From assembly GCF_004339525.1 (NCBI RefSeq), contig NZ_SMGE01000001.1:3906001-3970000 (forward strand): 64,000 bases of DNA. Reading direction: 5' to 3'. Positions 42,736-52,536 of this stretch are shown in pieces. A program made the translations under genes and the position numbers. The notes beneath the pieces are model-generated. The model saw nothing but the letters and a program-made list of their open reading frames with translations, searched no databases and was not told the DNA's origin. Within the stretch, counting starts at the first letter, position 1. Each line of letters begins with the position of its first letter. This stretch comes from Flavobacterium sp. 90 (GTDB lineage: Bacteria > Bacteroidota > Bacteroidia > Flavobacteriales > Flavobacteriaceae).

Positions 42736-44472
42736 TTAAATAGTACAAATAGAAATGTCGTTTACTTCTTTGATGATATCGCCTTTTTCATCGTACAAAT
42801 GCACTGCACAGGCAATACATGGATCAAATGAATGTATGGTTCTAATAATTTCAAGAGGTAATTCAGGATCTGCTACAGGTGTATTTAATAAACTGCTTTC
42901 ATAGGGAGACCGTTGACCTTTAGGATCTCTTGGAGAAGCATTCCACGTTGAAGGAACTACTTGTTGATAATTGGCTACTTTGGCATCTTTTATCACAATC
43001 CAGTGACTTAAAGCTCCTCTTGGTGCTTCTACAAGTCCAACACCTTGTGCTTCTTTTGGCCATGTTGAGGTTTCCCATTTTTCCATATTGGCCATTTTAG
43101 TATCACCTTTTTTGATGTTTTCGATTAGATTATCAAAAAACTCCAGATTCCAATTGGCTACCAATTGTGATTCCAAAGCTCTTGCTGCAGTACGTCCTAA
43201 AGTCGAAAATAATGCTGAAGCAGGAAGTTGTAATTTTGATAAGGCCGAATCTATAATTTCTTTGAATTCGTCTCTTCCGGATGCATATCCTACCAGCATT
43301 CTTGCCAGTGGACCTGCTTCCATAGCGTGACCTTTCCATCTAGGTGTTTTGATAAAACTGTATTTTTCATCCACATTCAAATGTGTGTAAGGAGGTTTTG
43401 GACCTGTGTAATTTATTTTGGTTTCTCCTGCCCAGGGTTGTCTTCCGGATTTTCCATCTCCTTCATAATCGTACCACGAATTATTGACATATTCTTCAAC
43501 GGTTTTTAGGTCTCTTAGATCTAAATCGTGAACTTTTGTCAAATCTTTATTTAGAATAACACCCGATGGAAATTTGAAAGTATCAATATTAGTATTATTA
43601 TGCCCTTGCGTTGGAAAATCTCCAAAAGTCATAAAATTATGGAAACCTCCAATCGCTCCCCAATCTTTATAATAACCTGCAATAGCCAAAACATCCGGAA
43701 GGTAAACTTGCTCTACAAATCGTTTTCCATCTTCTAATAACTGTCTGACAAAAGCTAATCTTTCAGCATTTAATCCGCTTGCATCGTCAAGATTTATAGA
43801 ACAAGCCATTCCTCCAACCAGAAAATTAGGATGCGGATTTTTACCTCCAAAAATAGCGTGAACCTTTACAATTTCTTTTTGCCATTCTAGTGCTTCAAGA
43901 TAGTGCGCAGTAGCCATTAGATTAACTTCTGGCGGTAATTTCATTTGAGGATGCCCCCAATAACCATTGGCGAAAATTCCTAATTGTCCACTGGCAACAA
44001 ATTTTTTCAGCCTTTTCTGTAAATCTGAAAAATAGCCTGGTGAACTTTTGGGCCAATTCGAAATAGATTGTGCTATTTGGGAAGTTTTTACAGGATCAGC
44101 ATTTAAACCACTCAAAACATCTACCCAGTCAAAGGCATGAAGATGGTAAAAATGAACTACGTGATCGTGCATATATAAAGCTCCCAACATAATGTTTCTG
44201 ACAATCTCTGCATTAGGCGGTACCACAATACCAAGTGCATCTTCAACCGCTCTCACAGATGCAGTCGCATGAGTTGAAGTACAAACGCCACAAGTTCTTT
44301 GTACAAATGCCCAAACATCTTTTGGGTTTCTGTCCTTAACAATATTTTCCAGACCTCTAACCATTGTTGAGGAAAGAAAAGCCTCTTGAATCGTACCATC
44401 TGAAATTTCTACTTCGGCCCTTAGATGGCCTTCTATTCTGGTAATTGGGTCTACAACTATTCTCTCTGCCAT
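42736..44472 (-). CDS. hyaB: [NiFe]-hydrogenase large subunit
   Basis: 578 residues. The N-terminal metal motif QRTCGVCTSTHA (about 62-72) and the C-terminal DPCIACAVH supply the four cysteines that bind the Ni-Fe centre. Twenty residues follow the final His and form the tail removed by the maturation protease. Motif RIEGHLRAE near the start is also typical of the family. It oxidises H2 to two protons and two electrons. Reading order on the strand is small subunit, large subunit, cytochrome b, protease. Confidence 0.96.
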   Translation of the reverse strand: MAERIVVDPITRIEGHLRAEVEISDGTIQEAFLSSTMVRGLENIVKDRNPKDVWAFVQRTCGVCTSTHATASVRAVEDALGIVVPPNAEIVRNIMLGALYMHDHVVHFYHLHAFDWVDVLSGLNADPVKTSQIAQSISNWPKSSPGYFSDLQKRLKKFVASGQLGIFANGYWGHPQMKLPPEVNLMATAHYLEALEWQKEIVKVHAIFGGKNPHPNFLVGGMACSINLDDASGLNAERLAFVRQLLEDGKRFVEQVYLPDVLAIAGYYKDWGAIGGFHNFMTFGDFPTQGHNNTNIDTFKFPSGVILNKDLTKVHDLDLRDLKTVEEYVNNSWYDYEGDGKSGRQPWAGETKINYTGPKPPYTHLNVDEKYSFIKTPRWKGHAMEAGPLARMLVGYASGRDEFKEIIDSALSKLQLPASALFSTLGRTAARALESQLVANWNLEFFDNLIENIKKGDTKMANMEKWETSTWPKEAQGVGLVEAPRGALSHWIVIKDAKVANYQQVVPSTWNASPRDPKGQRSPYESSLLNTPVADPELPLEIIRTIHSFDPCIACAVHLYDEKGDIIKEVNDISICTI

Positions 44473-44488
44473 TTTATTTTTTTATAGA

Positions 44489-45616
44489 TTATAAATCGTC
44501 TAAGTGTTTTTCGTTTTCAGTTCCCTGATTGATTCTATGATTTAGTTCTTCTTTTTTGGATATATTCGAAAGAACAGCGTGAGCTGCAATTCCTGCGGCA
44601 ACTCCACCCAAAGCGATTTTGCCCAAAGTATCAGCATTAGCTTCAATATTACCCGGAGTTATAGAGGAATCTCTTGAATAGAAACTTCCGGCATCCCAAA
44701 AGTCTTTGGCACTACAACCAATACAACCATGCCCGGACTGAATAGGGTAACTTACGCCACCATTCCATTTCATGTTTCCGCAAGCATTATAAGTGCTTGG
44801 TCCTTTGCAGCCTACTTTATACAAGCAATAGCCTTTTTTGGCATTTTCGTCGTCGAAATTTTCGGCAAATAATCCGGCATCAAAATAGGGTCTTCGGTAA
44901 CAGCTGTCGTGAACTCTTTTCGAATAAAAAGCTTTAGGACGACCGGCGCTATCCAGTTCCGGGAATTTTCCGAATGCAACAATATGCACAATAATTCCAG
45001 CCATAACTTCACCAATTGGCGGACAGCCCGGAACATTTATAATAGGTTTATCGGTAATAATTTTATGAATTGGCACTGCACCGGTAGGATTTGGCTTTGC
45101 AGCTTGTATGCAACCAGATGTTGCGCAACTTCCCCAAGCGATAATTGCTTTGGCTCCAGCCGCAGATTCTTTAAGAATCTCAATTGCACTTCTTCCGCCA
45201 ATACAGCAGTAATTTCCATCAGCTCCCATTGGTATTGAGCCTTCAACACAAAGAATATATTCTCCTTTATATTTGTCCATTGTAGCTTTTTTAGCTGCTT
45301 CTGCCTGATGACCTGAAGCCGCCATTAAGGTTAAAGTATAATCCAGAGAGATTTTATCCAGAATTATATCAGCAACAATAGGATGGTCAGAACGAATAAA
45401 AGATTCGCTACAGCAAGTACATTCCTGAAAATGTTCCCAAATAACGGGAAGTCGCGGAGTACTTTCTAATGCTTTGGTAATTTGACCAATTGCAGAACTT
45501 TGAACCCCCATGTATGCGCCTATGTAAGCAACAAATTTTAAAAAATCTCTTCTGCTGTAACCTTGTCTTTCGATACTATTATAATAGGTTTCGTAGACTT
45601 TGTTTTTATCCTCCAT
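44489..45616 (-). CDS. hyaA: [NiFe]-hydrogenase small subunit, oxygen-tolerant type
   Basis: 375 residues. A twin-arginine signal (YSRRDFLKFVAYIGAY, residues 20-35) directs Tat export with the large subunit. The proximal cluster motif ECTCCSES has the extra cysteine, where standard enzymes have ECTGCSES, and a second extra cysteine is in YCCIGG; these six cysteines define the oxygen-tolerant [4Fe-3S] cluster of group 1d membrane-bound hydrogenases. Medial and distal cluster residues are in HDSCYRRPYFDAG and GCIGCSAKDFWDAG. A hydrophobic C-terminal helix (GKIALGGVAAGIAAHAV) anchors it. First gene of the minus-strand operon. Confidence 0.95.
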   Translation of the reverse strand: MEDKNKVYETYYNSIERQGYSRRDFLKFVAYIGAYMGVQSSAIGQITKALESTPRLPVIWEHFQECTCCSESFIRSDHPIVADIILDKISLDYTLTLMAASGHQAEAAKKATMDKYKGEYILCVEGSIPMGADGNYCCIGGRSAIEILKESAAGAKAIIAWGSCATSGCIQAAKPNPTGAVPIHKIITDKPIINVPGCPPIGEVMAGIIVHIVAFGKFPELDSAGRPKAFYSKRVHDSCYRRPYFDAGLFAENFDDENAKKGYCLYKVGCKGPSTYNACGNMKWNGGVSYPIQSGHGCIGCSAKDFWDAGSFYSRDSSITPGNIEANADTLGKIALGGVAAGIAAHAVLSNISKKEELNHRINQGTENEKHLDDL

Positions 45617-45763
45617 ACGCCATATGTTTTTAAGAAAGCTTTAATGTATTTTGAAAAATGATGAACTAACCGCATTAAATTTTGATTTAACGGGTTTCAA
45701 AAGTATTCTAGATTTTAGTTTATAAAGGTGATAATTGTCAGTTTTTACTTCTTTTTTAAAACT

Positions 45764-45771
45764 TAAATTTG
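45764..45771 (+). promoter_or_regulatory. Candidate promoter -7 box TAAATTTG for hypA
   Basis: TAAATTTG lies 34 bases upstream of the hypA start, in the 189-base divergent region between the hydrogenase structural genes and hypA. A TTG lies further upstream (about 26 bases), outside the usual spacing, so a regulator may assist. I cannot see a clear operator. Confidence 0.45.
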
Positions 45772-45805
45772 CAAGCTTTAATTAAATGGGAGAAATAAAA
45801 ATAGT

Positions 45806-46147
45806 ATGCATGAGCTTTCTGTAGTGACTTCAATTGTGAAAATTGTTCAACAAGAAGTAGATAAAATAAAAGGTAAAAAAGCTTTAGAACTTTATCTGGA
45901 AATTGGAAAATTGTCCGGAGTTGAAATAACTTCTTTTCATTTTATATGGCCGCAATGCATTTATGGAAGTGTTTTAAGCGATGTAAAATTATTTATCGAC
46001 GAACCAGTTGGTAAAGCCAGATGTGCCGAATGTGAAACTGAATTTCATATCAATAAAAGTTTTGACAGTTGTCCCAATTGTGATAGTCCGTTTAAAGAAA
46101 TTATTGCAGGTAAAGAGTTGAAAATTAAGAAAATAATCATTAAATAA
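45806..46147 (+). CDS. hypA: Nickel metallochaperone HypA
   Basis: 113 residues. The N-terminal MHELS binds nickel (His2), and a zinc site is formed by CAEC and CPNC (residues about 72-94). HypA delivers Ni2+ to the large-subunit precursor together with HypB. First gene of the + strand hyp cluster; eight bases from hypB. Confidence 0.93.
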   Translation: MHELSVVTSIVKIVQQEVDKIKGKKALELYLEIGKLSGVEITSFHFIWPQCIYGSVLSDVKLFIDEPVGKARCAECETEFHINKSFDSCPNCDSPFKEIIAGKELKIKKIIIK

Positions 46148-46155
46148 GTTTAATT

Positions 46156-47025
46156 ATGTGTACCACTTGCGGATGTAGTTCTGATGAAAACGAAATAAGA
46201 TTTACCAAGATAGGAGAGAAGCAGTCGCATTCTCATTCCCATTCTGGTCATTATCTCCATCACCATGATCATGAAGATCATCATCATGAGCAACATCACG
46301 ATCACGATCATGACCATGATGATCATGATCATCATCACCACAATCATAATCATTCGCACAGTCATTCTCACGAAATAAATATTGTACAGCTTGAAAAAGA
46401 TATTTTGTACAAAAACCAATTGACTGCAGAAAGAAACAGAGGTTTTTTTGAAGCTTTGAATATTTTTTCAGTCAATTTAGTGAGTTCTCCAGGTTCAGGA
46501 AAAACATCTTTATTAGAAAGAACAATTGCAGACTTAAAAGATAAAATTGCTTTTTCTGTAATCGAAGGGGATCAGCAAACTACAAACGACGCCGATAGAA
46601 TTCATAAGTTAAATGTTCCCGTAATTCAGATTAATACTGGAAAAGGCTGTCATCTTGATAGCGAAATGATATCGCGAGCGGTAAAAGAATTAAAACCGGT
46701 TCAGGATTCTATTTTAATGATCGAAAATGTTGGGAATTTAGTTTGTCCTGCGATGTTTGATTTGGGCGAATTAAAACGAATTGTAATTATATCCGTTACC
46801 GAAGGCGAAGACAAACCGCTTAAATATCCGGATATGTTCTCAGGATCTCAAATCTGTATTATCAATAAAATTGACTTATTACCATATCTGATATTTGACT
46901 TAGAAAAACTAAAAGAATACGCCAGAAAAGTAAACCCACATTTGACTTTCTTTGAGGTTTCGGCTGCATCGGGAGAAGGTTTGCAAGCTTGGTATGATTA
47001 TTTGACAGAATCTATAAAACAATAA
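46156..47025 (+). CDS. hypB: Hydrogenase nickel incorporation GTPase HypB
   Basis: 289 residues. The N-terminus carries the high-affinity nickel motif MCTTCGC, then a histidine-rich stretch of about 50 residues (roughly 25-75) for nickel storage. The GTPase has SSPGSGKTSL (G1), GDQQTTNDADRI, the metal site KGCHLDSEM and INKIDLLP (G4). GTP hydrolysis drives nickel transfer from HypA/HypB to the large subunit. The long His tract combines nickel storage and delivery in one protein. Confidence 0.95.
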   Translation: MCTTCGCSSDENEIRFTKIGEKQSHSHSHSGHYLHHHDHEDHHHEQHHDHDHDHDDHDHHHHNHNHSHSHSHEINIVQLEKDILYKNQLTAERNRGFFEALNIFSVNLVSSPGSGKTSLLERTIADLKDKIAFSVIEGDQQTTNDADRIHKLNVPVIQINTGKGCHLDSEMISRAVKELKPVQDSILMIENVGNLVCPAMFDLGELKRIVIISVTEGEDKPLKYPDMFSGSQICIINKIDLLPYLIFDLEKLKEYARKVNPHLTFFEVSAASGEGLQAWYDYLTESIKQ

Positions 47026-47027
47026 TT

Positions 47028-47279
47028 ATGTGTTTAGCAGTTCCCGGAAGACTTGAAAAAGTAACAATAGAACTTGATGAAACTTTCAGAATAGGAATTG
47101 TTTCTTTTGAAGGTATTACTAAAGAAGTCAATCTGGCATTGGTTCCCGAAGCCAGAGAAGGAGATTATCTTTTAGTTCATGTTGGTGCAGCCATTGGAAT
47201 CATTGATGAAGAAGAAGCCAAAAGAACGATGGAGATTTTAAAACAAATGGGGGAAGATTTAATTTTTGAAGATGAATAA
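47028..47279 (+). CDS. hypC: Hydrogenase maturation chaperone HypC
   Basis: 83 residues. The start MCLAVPGRL carries the essential Cys2 that binds the iron and the precursor, and the chain is of normal length. It shuttles the Fe(CN)2CO moiety with HypD to the large subunit. It starts two bases after hypB, and its end overlaps hypE. Confidence 0.94.
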   Translation: MCLAVPGRLEKVTIELDETFRIGIVSFEGITKEVNLALVPEAREGDYLLVHVGAAIGIIDEEEAKRTMEILKQMGEDLIFEDE

Positions 47280-48282
47280 AAAATCTGAAGTGATTCATTT
47301 ACATCACGGGAGTGGTGGTGAACATATGACTAAATTGCTAAATGAGGTAATTTTTAAAATCTTAAAAAATGATATTTTAGAAGTACGTCATGATGGTGCA
47401 TTTTTAAATATGTCTGGAAATCTGGCCTTTTCAACAGATAGTTATGTTATTTCTCCGGTATTTTTTAAAGGAGGAAATATTGGTGAACTCGCTGTAAATG
47501 GGACTGTAAATGATTTGTCAATGTGTGGTGCAATTCCTAAATATCTTTCTTTGGCTTTAATTATAGAAGAAGGTTTTGGCTTAGATGAATTTACTCAAAT
47601 TATTAAGTCTATAAAACAAGCGGCTGATAAAGCAAATGTTCAAATTGTTACCGGAGACACCAAAGTAGTTGAAAGAGGAAAAGGAGATCAAATTTATATT
47701 AATACTTCCGGAATTGGAGTTGTTCATGAAAAAGCCAATATCAAAACTCAAAACATTCAGGAAAATGACGTTATCATTATAAACGGACCAATAGCTTCGC
47801 ACGGAATGGCGATTATGTCTGAGCGTGAAGGATTGGAGTTTGAAAGTGATATTTTGAGTGATACAACCAATCTTAATCATACAGTTTTAGAATTAATAGA
47901 ACAATTTGGAGATAAAATTCATTTTCTAAGAGATGCAACTCGCGGTGGATTAGCTTCTGTTTTACATGAAATAACAACAGAAATTAACTTAGGAATTTCT
48001 CTTTGTGAAGACAAAATAAAAGTAGAAAATCAGGTAAAAAGCGCTTGCGAATTATTAGGTTTAGATCCATTATATGTGGCTAATGAAGGAATTTTTGTTT
48101 GTGTTGCAGCTCCTGAAATTAAAGATGAGGTTTTGGCAATTTTACAAAAAGTAAACTCAAACGCTTCGGCAATAGGTTTTGTTACTGCTGAATTTCCCTC
48201 AAAAATAATTATCGAAAGTTCCTTTGGAGGTAAAAGAGTTGTAAATCCTTTAGTAGGAGAACAGTTGCCACGAATTTGTTAA
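47272..48282 (+). CDS. hypE: Hydrogenase expression/formation protein HypE
   Basis: 336 residues from the ATG at 47272, overlapping the hypC end by eight bases; a TTG two codons earlier is less likely. N-terminal HHGSGGEHM, central STDSYVISPVFFKGGNIG, FLRDATRGGLASVLHE, and the C-terminal LPRIC, whose Cys receives the carbamoyl group from HypF and is dehydrated to thiocyanate. It belongs to the AIR-synthetase/PurM fold. Last gene of the + strand hyp operon. Confidence 0.95.
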   Translation: MNKKSEVIHLHHGSGGEHMTKLLNEVIFKILKNDILEVRHDGAFLNMSGNLAFSTDSYVISPVFFKGGNIGELAVNGTVNDLSMCGAIPKYLSLALIIEEGFGLDEFTQIIKSIKQAADKANVQIVTGDTKVVERGKGDQIYINTSGIGVVHEKANIKTQNIQENDVIIINGPIASHGMAIMSEREGLEFESDILSDTTNLNHTVLELIEQFGDKIHFLRDATRGGLASVLHEITTEINLGISLCEDKIKVENQVKSACELLGLDPLYVANEGIFVCVAAPEIKDEVLAILQKVNSNASAIGFVTAEFPSKIIIESSFGGKRVVNPLVGEQLPRIC

Positions 48283-48302
48283 TCTTTTATAAAGGTTTTT
48301 TT

Positions 48303-48459
48303 GCCACGAATTCCACGAATTAACACGAATTTATTTTTTTAATTATTTTGCTAATTTCAAATAATTAAGCCATTTTTTAATCATTTTTAATCCTTTTAAT
48401 CTGTGGCAAACTTTTTTAGATTACAGTATTAATTAGTGCTAATTCGTGGAATTCGTGGC
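48303..48459. repeat. Dispersed inverted repeat of CCACGAATT family
   Basis: Arms at 48303-48331 and 48431-48459 are inverted over about 29 bases with a few mismatches and share the words CCACGAATTCC and AATTCGTGG. It lies between hypE and purL and is not explained by either gene. Confidence 0.65.
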
Positions 48460-48465
48460 GAAAAA

Positions 48466-48494
48466 AAAAGCGCCCGATTAATTCGAGCGCTTTT
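48466..48494. terminator. Bidirectional terminator between hypE and purL
   Basis: AAAAGCGC(c)CGA pairs with TCG(a)GCGCTTTT, with A-runs and T-runs on both sides. Convergent genes hypE (+) and purL (-) flank it. Confidence 0.7.
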
Positions 48495-48512
48495 CATAAT
48501 AAAATATATTTT

Positions 48513-51500
48513 TTAGATTTTCTCAATCCATTTTCTTGCGTTAACAAAAGCTTCATGCCAAGGCGAAACTTCATCGTTTCTGTCTTTTGGATAATGAGCC
48601 CAGTTCCATTGGAAAGTAGAACGCTCAATGTGAGGCATCATAACCAAATGTCTTCCTGTTTTGTCACACATCATTGCAGTGTTATAATCAGATCCGTTAG
48701 GGTTTGCAGGATAACCTTCGTAAGCATATTTAGAAACAATGTTGTAGTTTTCTTCGGCAAGTGGTAAATTGAATTTTCCTTCTCCGTGAGAAACCCAAAC
48801 TCCCAAAGTACTTCCAGCCAATGTCGATAACATAACCGAATTATTCTCCTGAACTTTTACAGAAGTAAAGATACTTTCGTGTTTGTTACTTTCATTATGA
48901 AGCATTTTTCCGTGAACTTCATGCTCTGGATTAATAACTTCTAATTCCATAAACAACTGGCAACCGTTACAAATTCCAACAGATAAAGTGTCTTCTCTTT
49001 TGAAGAATTTATCCAAAGCTGTTTTTGCTTTTTCGTTATATAAGAAGGCTCCGGCCCAACCTTTAGCAGAACCTAAAACATCAGAGTTAGAGAATCCTCC
49101 GACAGCACCAATAAACTGAATGTCTTCAAGAGTTTCACGACCAGAAATTAAATCCGTCATGTGAACGTCTTTTACATCAAAACCTGCTAAGTACATAGCA
49201 TTTGCCATTTCACGCTCAGAATTACTTCCTTTTTCACGGATAATAGCTGCTTTTGGTCTCTCGACTTCGCTCGAGATGACAGGCTTTTTACCAGTGAAAT
49301 GTGCTGGAAAAGTATATTGTAAAACCTGATTTTTATAGTTTTCGAAACGTGCCTGAGCTCTTCCGTTTTTAGATTGTTTTTGATCTAATAAATAAGAAGT
49401 TTCAAACCAAATATCTCTGTAAGCTTTTATGTCTAAAGTCCAAAGTCCAAGGTCTAAAGTCTCAGTAGTTGTAGCTTTTCCTAATTTGAAGAATTCAATA
49501 TTGTTAGCGTTCAATTTAGCTTCAACAGCTGCATCAGATTTTGCCTGGAAAACGATTCCGATGTTTTCAGCGAAAAGGATTTTCAATAAGTCTTTTTCTG
49601 CGAAAGCACTGAAATCAATTTTTGCTCCAAGATTCACATCAGCAAAACACAATTCTAATAAAGTAGTAATTAAACCACCGCTTCCGATATCGTGTCCAGC
49701 TAAAATTTGGCTTTCGCCGATTAATTCCTGAATCGTATTAAATGCATTTTTGAAGAAAGAAGCGTCTTTAATTGTAGAAGTTTCTTTTCCGATTGTGTTT
49801 CTGATTTGTGCAAAAGATGAACCTCCTAATTTGAAATCATCCTGAGACAAATTGATATAATAAATAGAATCTCCGTTTTTCTGTAAAACCGGTTCAACTA
49901 CTTTTCTAATGTCTGTACAGTTTCCTCCAGCCGAAATAATAACCGTTCCCGGCGCGATTACTTCGTCGTTTGGATATTTTTGTTTCATCGAAAGTGAATC
50001 TTTTCCTGTTGGAATATTGATTCCCAATTCGATTGCAAAATCGGAGCAACCTTCAACAGCAGCGTATAAACGAGCGTCTTCACCTTCGTTTTTACAAGCC
50101 CACATCCAGTTTGCAGATAATGAAATTCCTTTTAAACCATCTTTAATTGGTGCCCAAACAATGTTTGATAACGATTCGGCAATCGCATTTCTACTTCCTG
50201 CAACTGGATCAATCAAAGCAGCGATAGGAGCGTGCCCAATAGAAGTCGCAATTCCTTCTTTTCCTAAATAATCCAGCGCCATAACTCCAACATTATTCAA
50301 AGGCAATTGAAGTGGTCCAGCATTTTGTTGTTTAGCCACTTTTCCGCCAACACAACGGTCCACTTTGTTTGTTAACCAGTCTTTTGAAGCAACAGCTTCT
50401 AAACGTAAAACATCTTTTAAGTATGATTCGAAATCTGCAGCGTTGTAAGCAACATCAGCATATTTTCTATCAATACTTTTATCAATCATAACCGTTTTTG
50501 GAGAACTTCCGAAGAAATCTTCTAAAGCATAATCCATCGGTTTTGAACCATTTGATTTTGATTCGAATGTAAAACGGTGATCTCCCGTAACATCTCCAAC
50601 CTGATACATTGGCGAACGCTCTCTGTCAGCAATTCTTTGTAATGTATCAATATCTTTTTGACCAATAACCAATCCCATTCTTTCCTGAGATTCGTTACCA
50701 ATAATTTCTTTTGCAGAAAGTGTAGGGTCTCCAACCGGTAATTTATCCAAATCGATTAAACCTCCAGTTTCTTCTACCAATTCCGAAAGACAGTTTAAGT
50801 GTCCTCCAGCTCCGTGATCATGAATCGAAACAATTGGATTATTATCGCTTTCTACCAAACCACGAATCGCGTTGGCAGCACGTTTTTGCATTTCGGGATT
50901 TGAACGTTGGATTGCATTTAGCTCAATTCCTGAACCAAAAGCTCCTGTATCTGCAGATGAAACCGCAGCTCCACCCATTCCGATTCTATAATTTTCTCCA
51001 CCAAGAATTACGATTTTATCACCTTCTTGTGGTTTCTTTTTGATTGCCTGATCTAATTTTCCGTAACCAATTCCGCCCGCTTGCATGATTACTTTATCGT
51101 AACCAATTTTACGGTCGTTTTCTGAATGTTCGAAAGTTAAAACCGAACCTGTAATTAACGGTTGCCCGAATTTATTTCCAAAATCAGAAGCTCCGTTTGA
51201 AGCTTTGATCAAAATATCCATTGGAGTTTGGTACAACCATTTTCTTTCTTCAACAGCATTTTCCCATTTTCTGTCGTCATTTAAACGAGAATATGAAGTC
51301 ATGTAAACTGCTGTTCCAGCTAATGGAAGTGAACCTTGACCACCAGCTAAACGGTCACGAATTTCTCCTCCTGAACCTGTTGCAGCTCCATTGAAAGGCT
51401 CTACAGTTGTTGGAAAATTGTGTGTTTCTGCTTTTAGAGATAAAACCGAATCAAATTCTTTTATCTCGTAATAATCTGGTTTGTCAGCTGTTTTTGGTGC

Positions 51501-52166
51501 AAACTGCTGCACTTTTGGTCCTTTTACAAAAGCAACGTTGTCTTTGTAAGCAGACACTATATCGTTAGGATTTTCCTGTGATGTTTTTTTGATTAATTTA
51601 AAAAGAGAAGTTTCTTTTTCTTCACCATCAATTACAAAAGTTCCGTTAAAAATTTTGTGACGACAGTGCTCTGAATTCGCTTGTGAGAAAGCAAAAATTT
51701 CAGAATCTGTTAACTTTCTTCCAAGTTTTACAGCAAGATTGTCTAGATAATCAACTTCTTCCTGGCTTAAAGCCAAACCTTCAACTTTATTATAAGTCGC
51801 AATATCATCGATCTCCAGAATTGGTTCCGGCTGAACGTTGATAGTGAAGATTTCCTGATCTAATTGATTGAATTTTTGTGAAAGCATTGGATCAAAATCC
51901 GCGAAATCTTCCGTTGCCGGATGAAATTCTTCAATTCTGATAATGCCCGGAATACCCATATTTTGAGTAATTTCTACAGCATTTGTACTCCAAGGTGTGA
52001 TCATAGTGGCACGAGGACCAACAAAAAAATCCGTCAGTGCGGATTTTTCGATCTTATTAGAGTTGGCAAAAAGCCAGTTTAATTTTGAAATGTCTTGAGC
52101 CGAAATTTCGTTTTGCGTTTGTACGGCAAAAACAGTTTTGCTTTGGTTTTCAAAGAAATGGATCAT
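48513..52166 (-). CDS. purL: Phosphoribosylformylglycinamidine synthase (single-chain)
   Basis: 1217 residues from the ATG at 52166; the longer frame upstream has a non-conserved basic N-terminus that overlaps the promoter. Large single-chain PurL: N-terminal PurS-like region, FGAM synthase domains (SEHCRHKIF, ETHNFPTTVEPFNGAATGSG, GNESQERMGLVI), and a C-terminal class-I glutaminase with GICNGCQLFMEL (Cys nucleophile) and GEGKF with the later His/Glu. It converts FGAR, glutamine and ATP to FGAM, the fourth step of purine synthesis. Length is normal for this type. The gene is monocistronic with its own promoter. Confidence 0.95.
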   Translation of the reverse strand: MIHFFENQSKTVFAVQTQNEISAQDISKLNWLFANSNKIEKSALTDFFVGPRATMITPWSTNAVEITQNMGIPGIIRIEEFHPATEDFADFDPMLSQKFNQLDQEIFTINVQPEPILEIDDIATYNKVEGLALSQEEVDYLDNLAVKLGRKLTDSEIFAFSQANSEHCRHKIFNGTFVIDGEEKETSLFKLIKKTSQENPNDIVSAYKDNVAFVKGPKVQQFAPKTADKPDYYEIKEFDSVLSLKAETHNFPTTVEPFNGAATGSGGEIRDRLAGGQGSLPLAGTAVYMTSYSRLNDDRKWENAVEERKWLYQTPMDILIKASNGASDFGNKFGQPLITGSVLTFEHSENDRKIGYDKVIMQAGGIGYGKLDQAIKKKPQEGDKIVILGGENYRIGMGGAAVSSADTGAFGSGIELNAIQRSNPEMQKRAANAIRGLVESDNNPIVSIHDHGAGGHLNCLSELVEETGGLIDLDKLPVGDPTLSAKEIIGNESQERMGLVIGQKDIDTLQRIADRERSPMYQVGDVTGDHRFTFESKSNGSKPMDYALEDFFGSSPKTVMIDKSIDRKYADVAYNAADFESYLKDVLRLEAVASKDWLTNKVDRCVGGKVAKQQNAGPLQLPLNNVGVMALDYLGKEGIATSIGHAPIAALIDPVAGSRNAIAESLSNIVWAPIKDGLKGISLSANWMWACKNEGEDARLYAAVEGCSDFAIELGINIPTGKDSLSMKQKYPNDEVIAPGTVIISAGGNCTDIRKVVEPVLQKNGDSIYYINLSQDDFKLGGSSFAQIRNTIGKETSTIKDASFFKNAFNTIQELIGESQILAGHDIGSGGLITTLLELCFADVNLGAKIDFSAFAEKDLLKILFAENIGIVFQAKSDAAVEAKLNANNIEFFKLGKATTTETLDLGLWTLDIKAYRDIWFETSYLLDQKQSKNGRAQARFENYKNQVLQYTFPAHFTGKKPVISSEVERPKAAIIREKGSNSEREMANAMYLAGFDVKDVHMTDLISGRETLEDIQFIGAVGGFSNSDVLGSAKGWAGAFLYNEKAKTALDKFFKREDTLSVGICNGCQLFMELEVINPEHEVHGKMLHNESNKHESIFTSVKVQENNSVMLSTLAGSTLGVWVSHGEGKFNLPLAEENYNIVSKYAYEGYPANPNGSDYNTAMMCDKTGRHLVMMPHIERSTFQWNWAHYPKDRNDEVSPWHEAFVNARKWIEKI

Positions 52167-52195
52167 TGTGATGTGTAGTTTGTTGTATTGAGGTG

Positions 52196-52226
52196 CAAAT
52201 TTAGTGTAAATAAATAGCAAGCGCAA
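52196..52226 (-). promoter_or_regulatory. purL promoter, TTG-N20-TAAATTTG
   Basis: On the - strand TTG (52224-52226) and TAAATTTG (52196-52203) are 20 bases apart, fitting the phylum consensus. The start codon is at 52166. Confidence 0.6.
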
Positions 52227-52332
52227 ATTTGAAAACAAACTCTTTTGAAAAAAAATAGAGGCGTTTTTTTGAAACCTATATGGGTAGAGACGCACAGCAG
52301 TGCGTCTATCTCGCAAACAAATTTTTTTTAAT

Positions 52333-52413
52333 CTCGCAAAGACGCAAAGTCGCAAAGCCTATTTTTTAAGCGTAATTGATAAAAAAAACTTTGCGACTTT
52401 GCGTCTTTGCGAG
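52333..52413. repeat. Dispersed palindrome, CTTTGCGACTTTGCGTCTT family
   Basis: Perfect 25-base inverted arms at 52333-52357 and 52389-52413 between purL and the endonuclease gene. It belongs to the same family as 36220-36279. Confidence 0.7.
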
Positions 52414-52487
52414 CAAAATTCAAAAAAAACTTAATTGAAATTATATCACTTATATGGTAGAAAAAAGCCAGAATGTTTAGAACAAAA

Positions 52488-52511
52488 AAAAGCGGCAATA
52501 TTGCCGCTTTT
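52488..52511. terminator. Terminator after the endonuclease gene
   Basis: AAAAGCGGCAA pairs with TTGCCGCTTTT (11 bp, two-base loop) 26 bases downstream of the stop of the gene at 52537-54396. Confidence 0.75.
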
Positions 52512-52536
52512 AGCTTAGTAAGCACTCATTTTTTAA

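Noticed and set aside
46200..46380. Histidine-codon-rich repeat in hypB as a nucleotide repeat element
   Set aside because: The CAT/CAC repeats encode the functional His-rich nickel-storage region of HypB.
52167..52355. N-terminal extension of PurL to 52355
   Set aside because: The extra 63 residues are basic and repeat-derived, and the extension overlaps a good promoter; the ATG at 52166 gives the usual PurL start.
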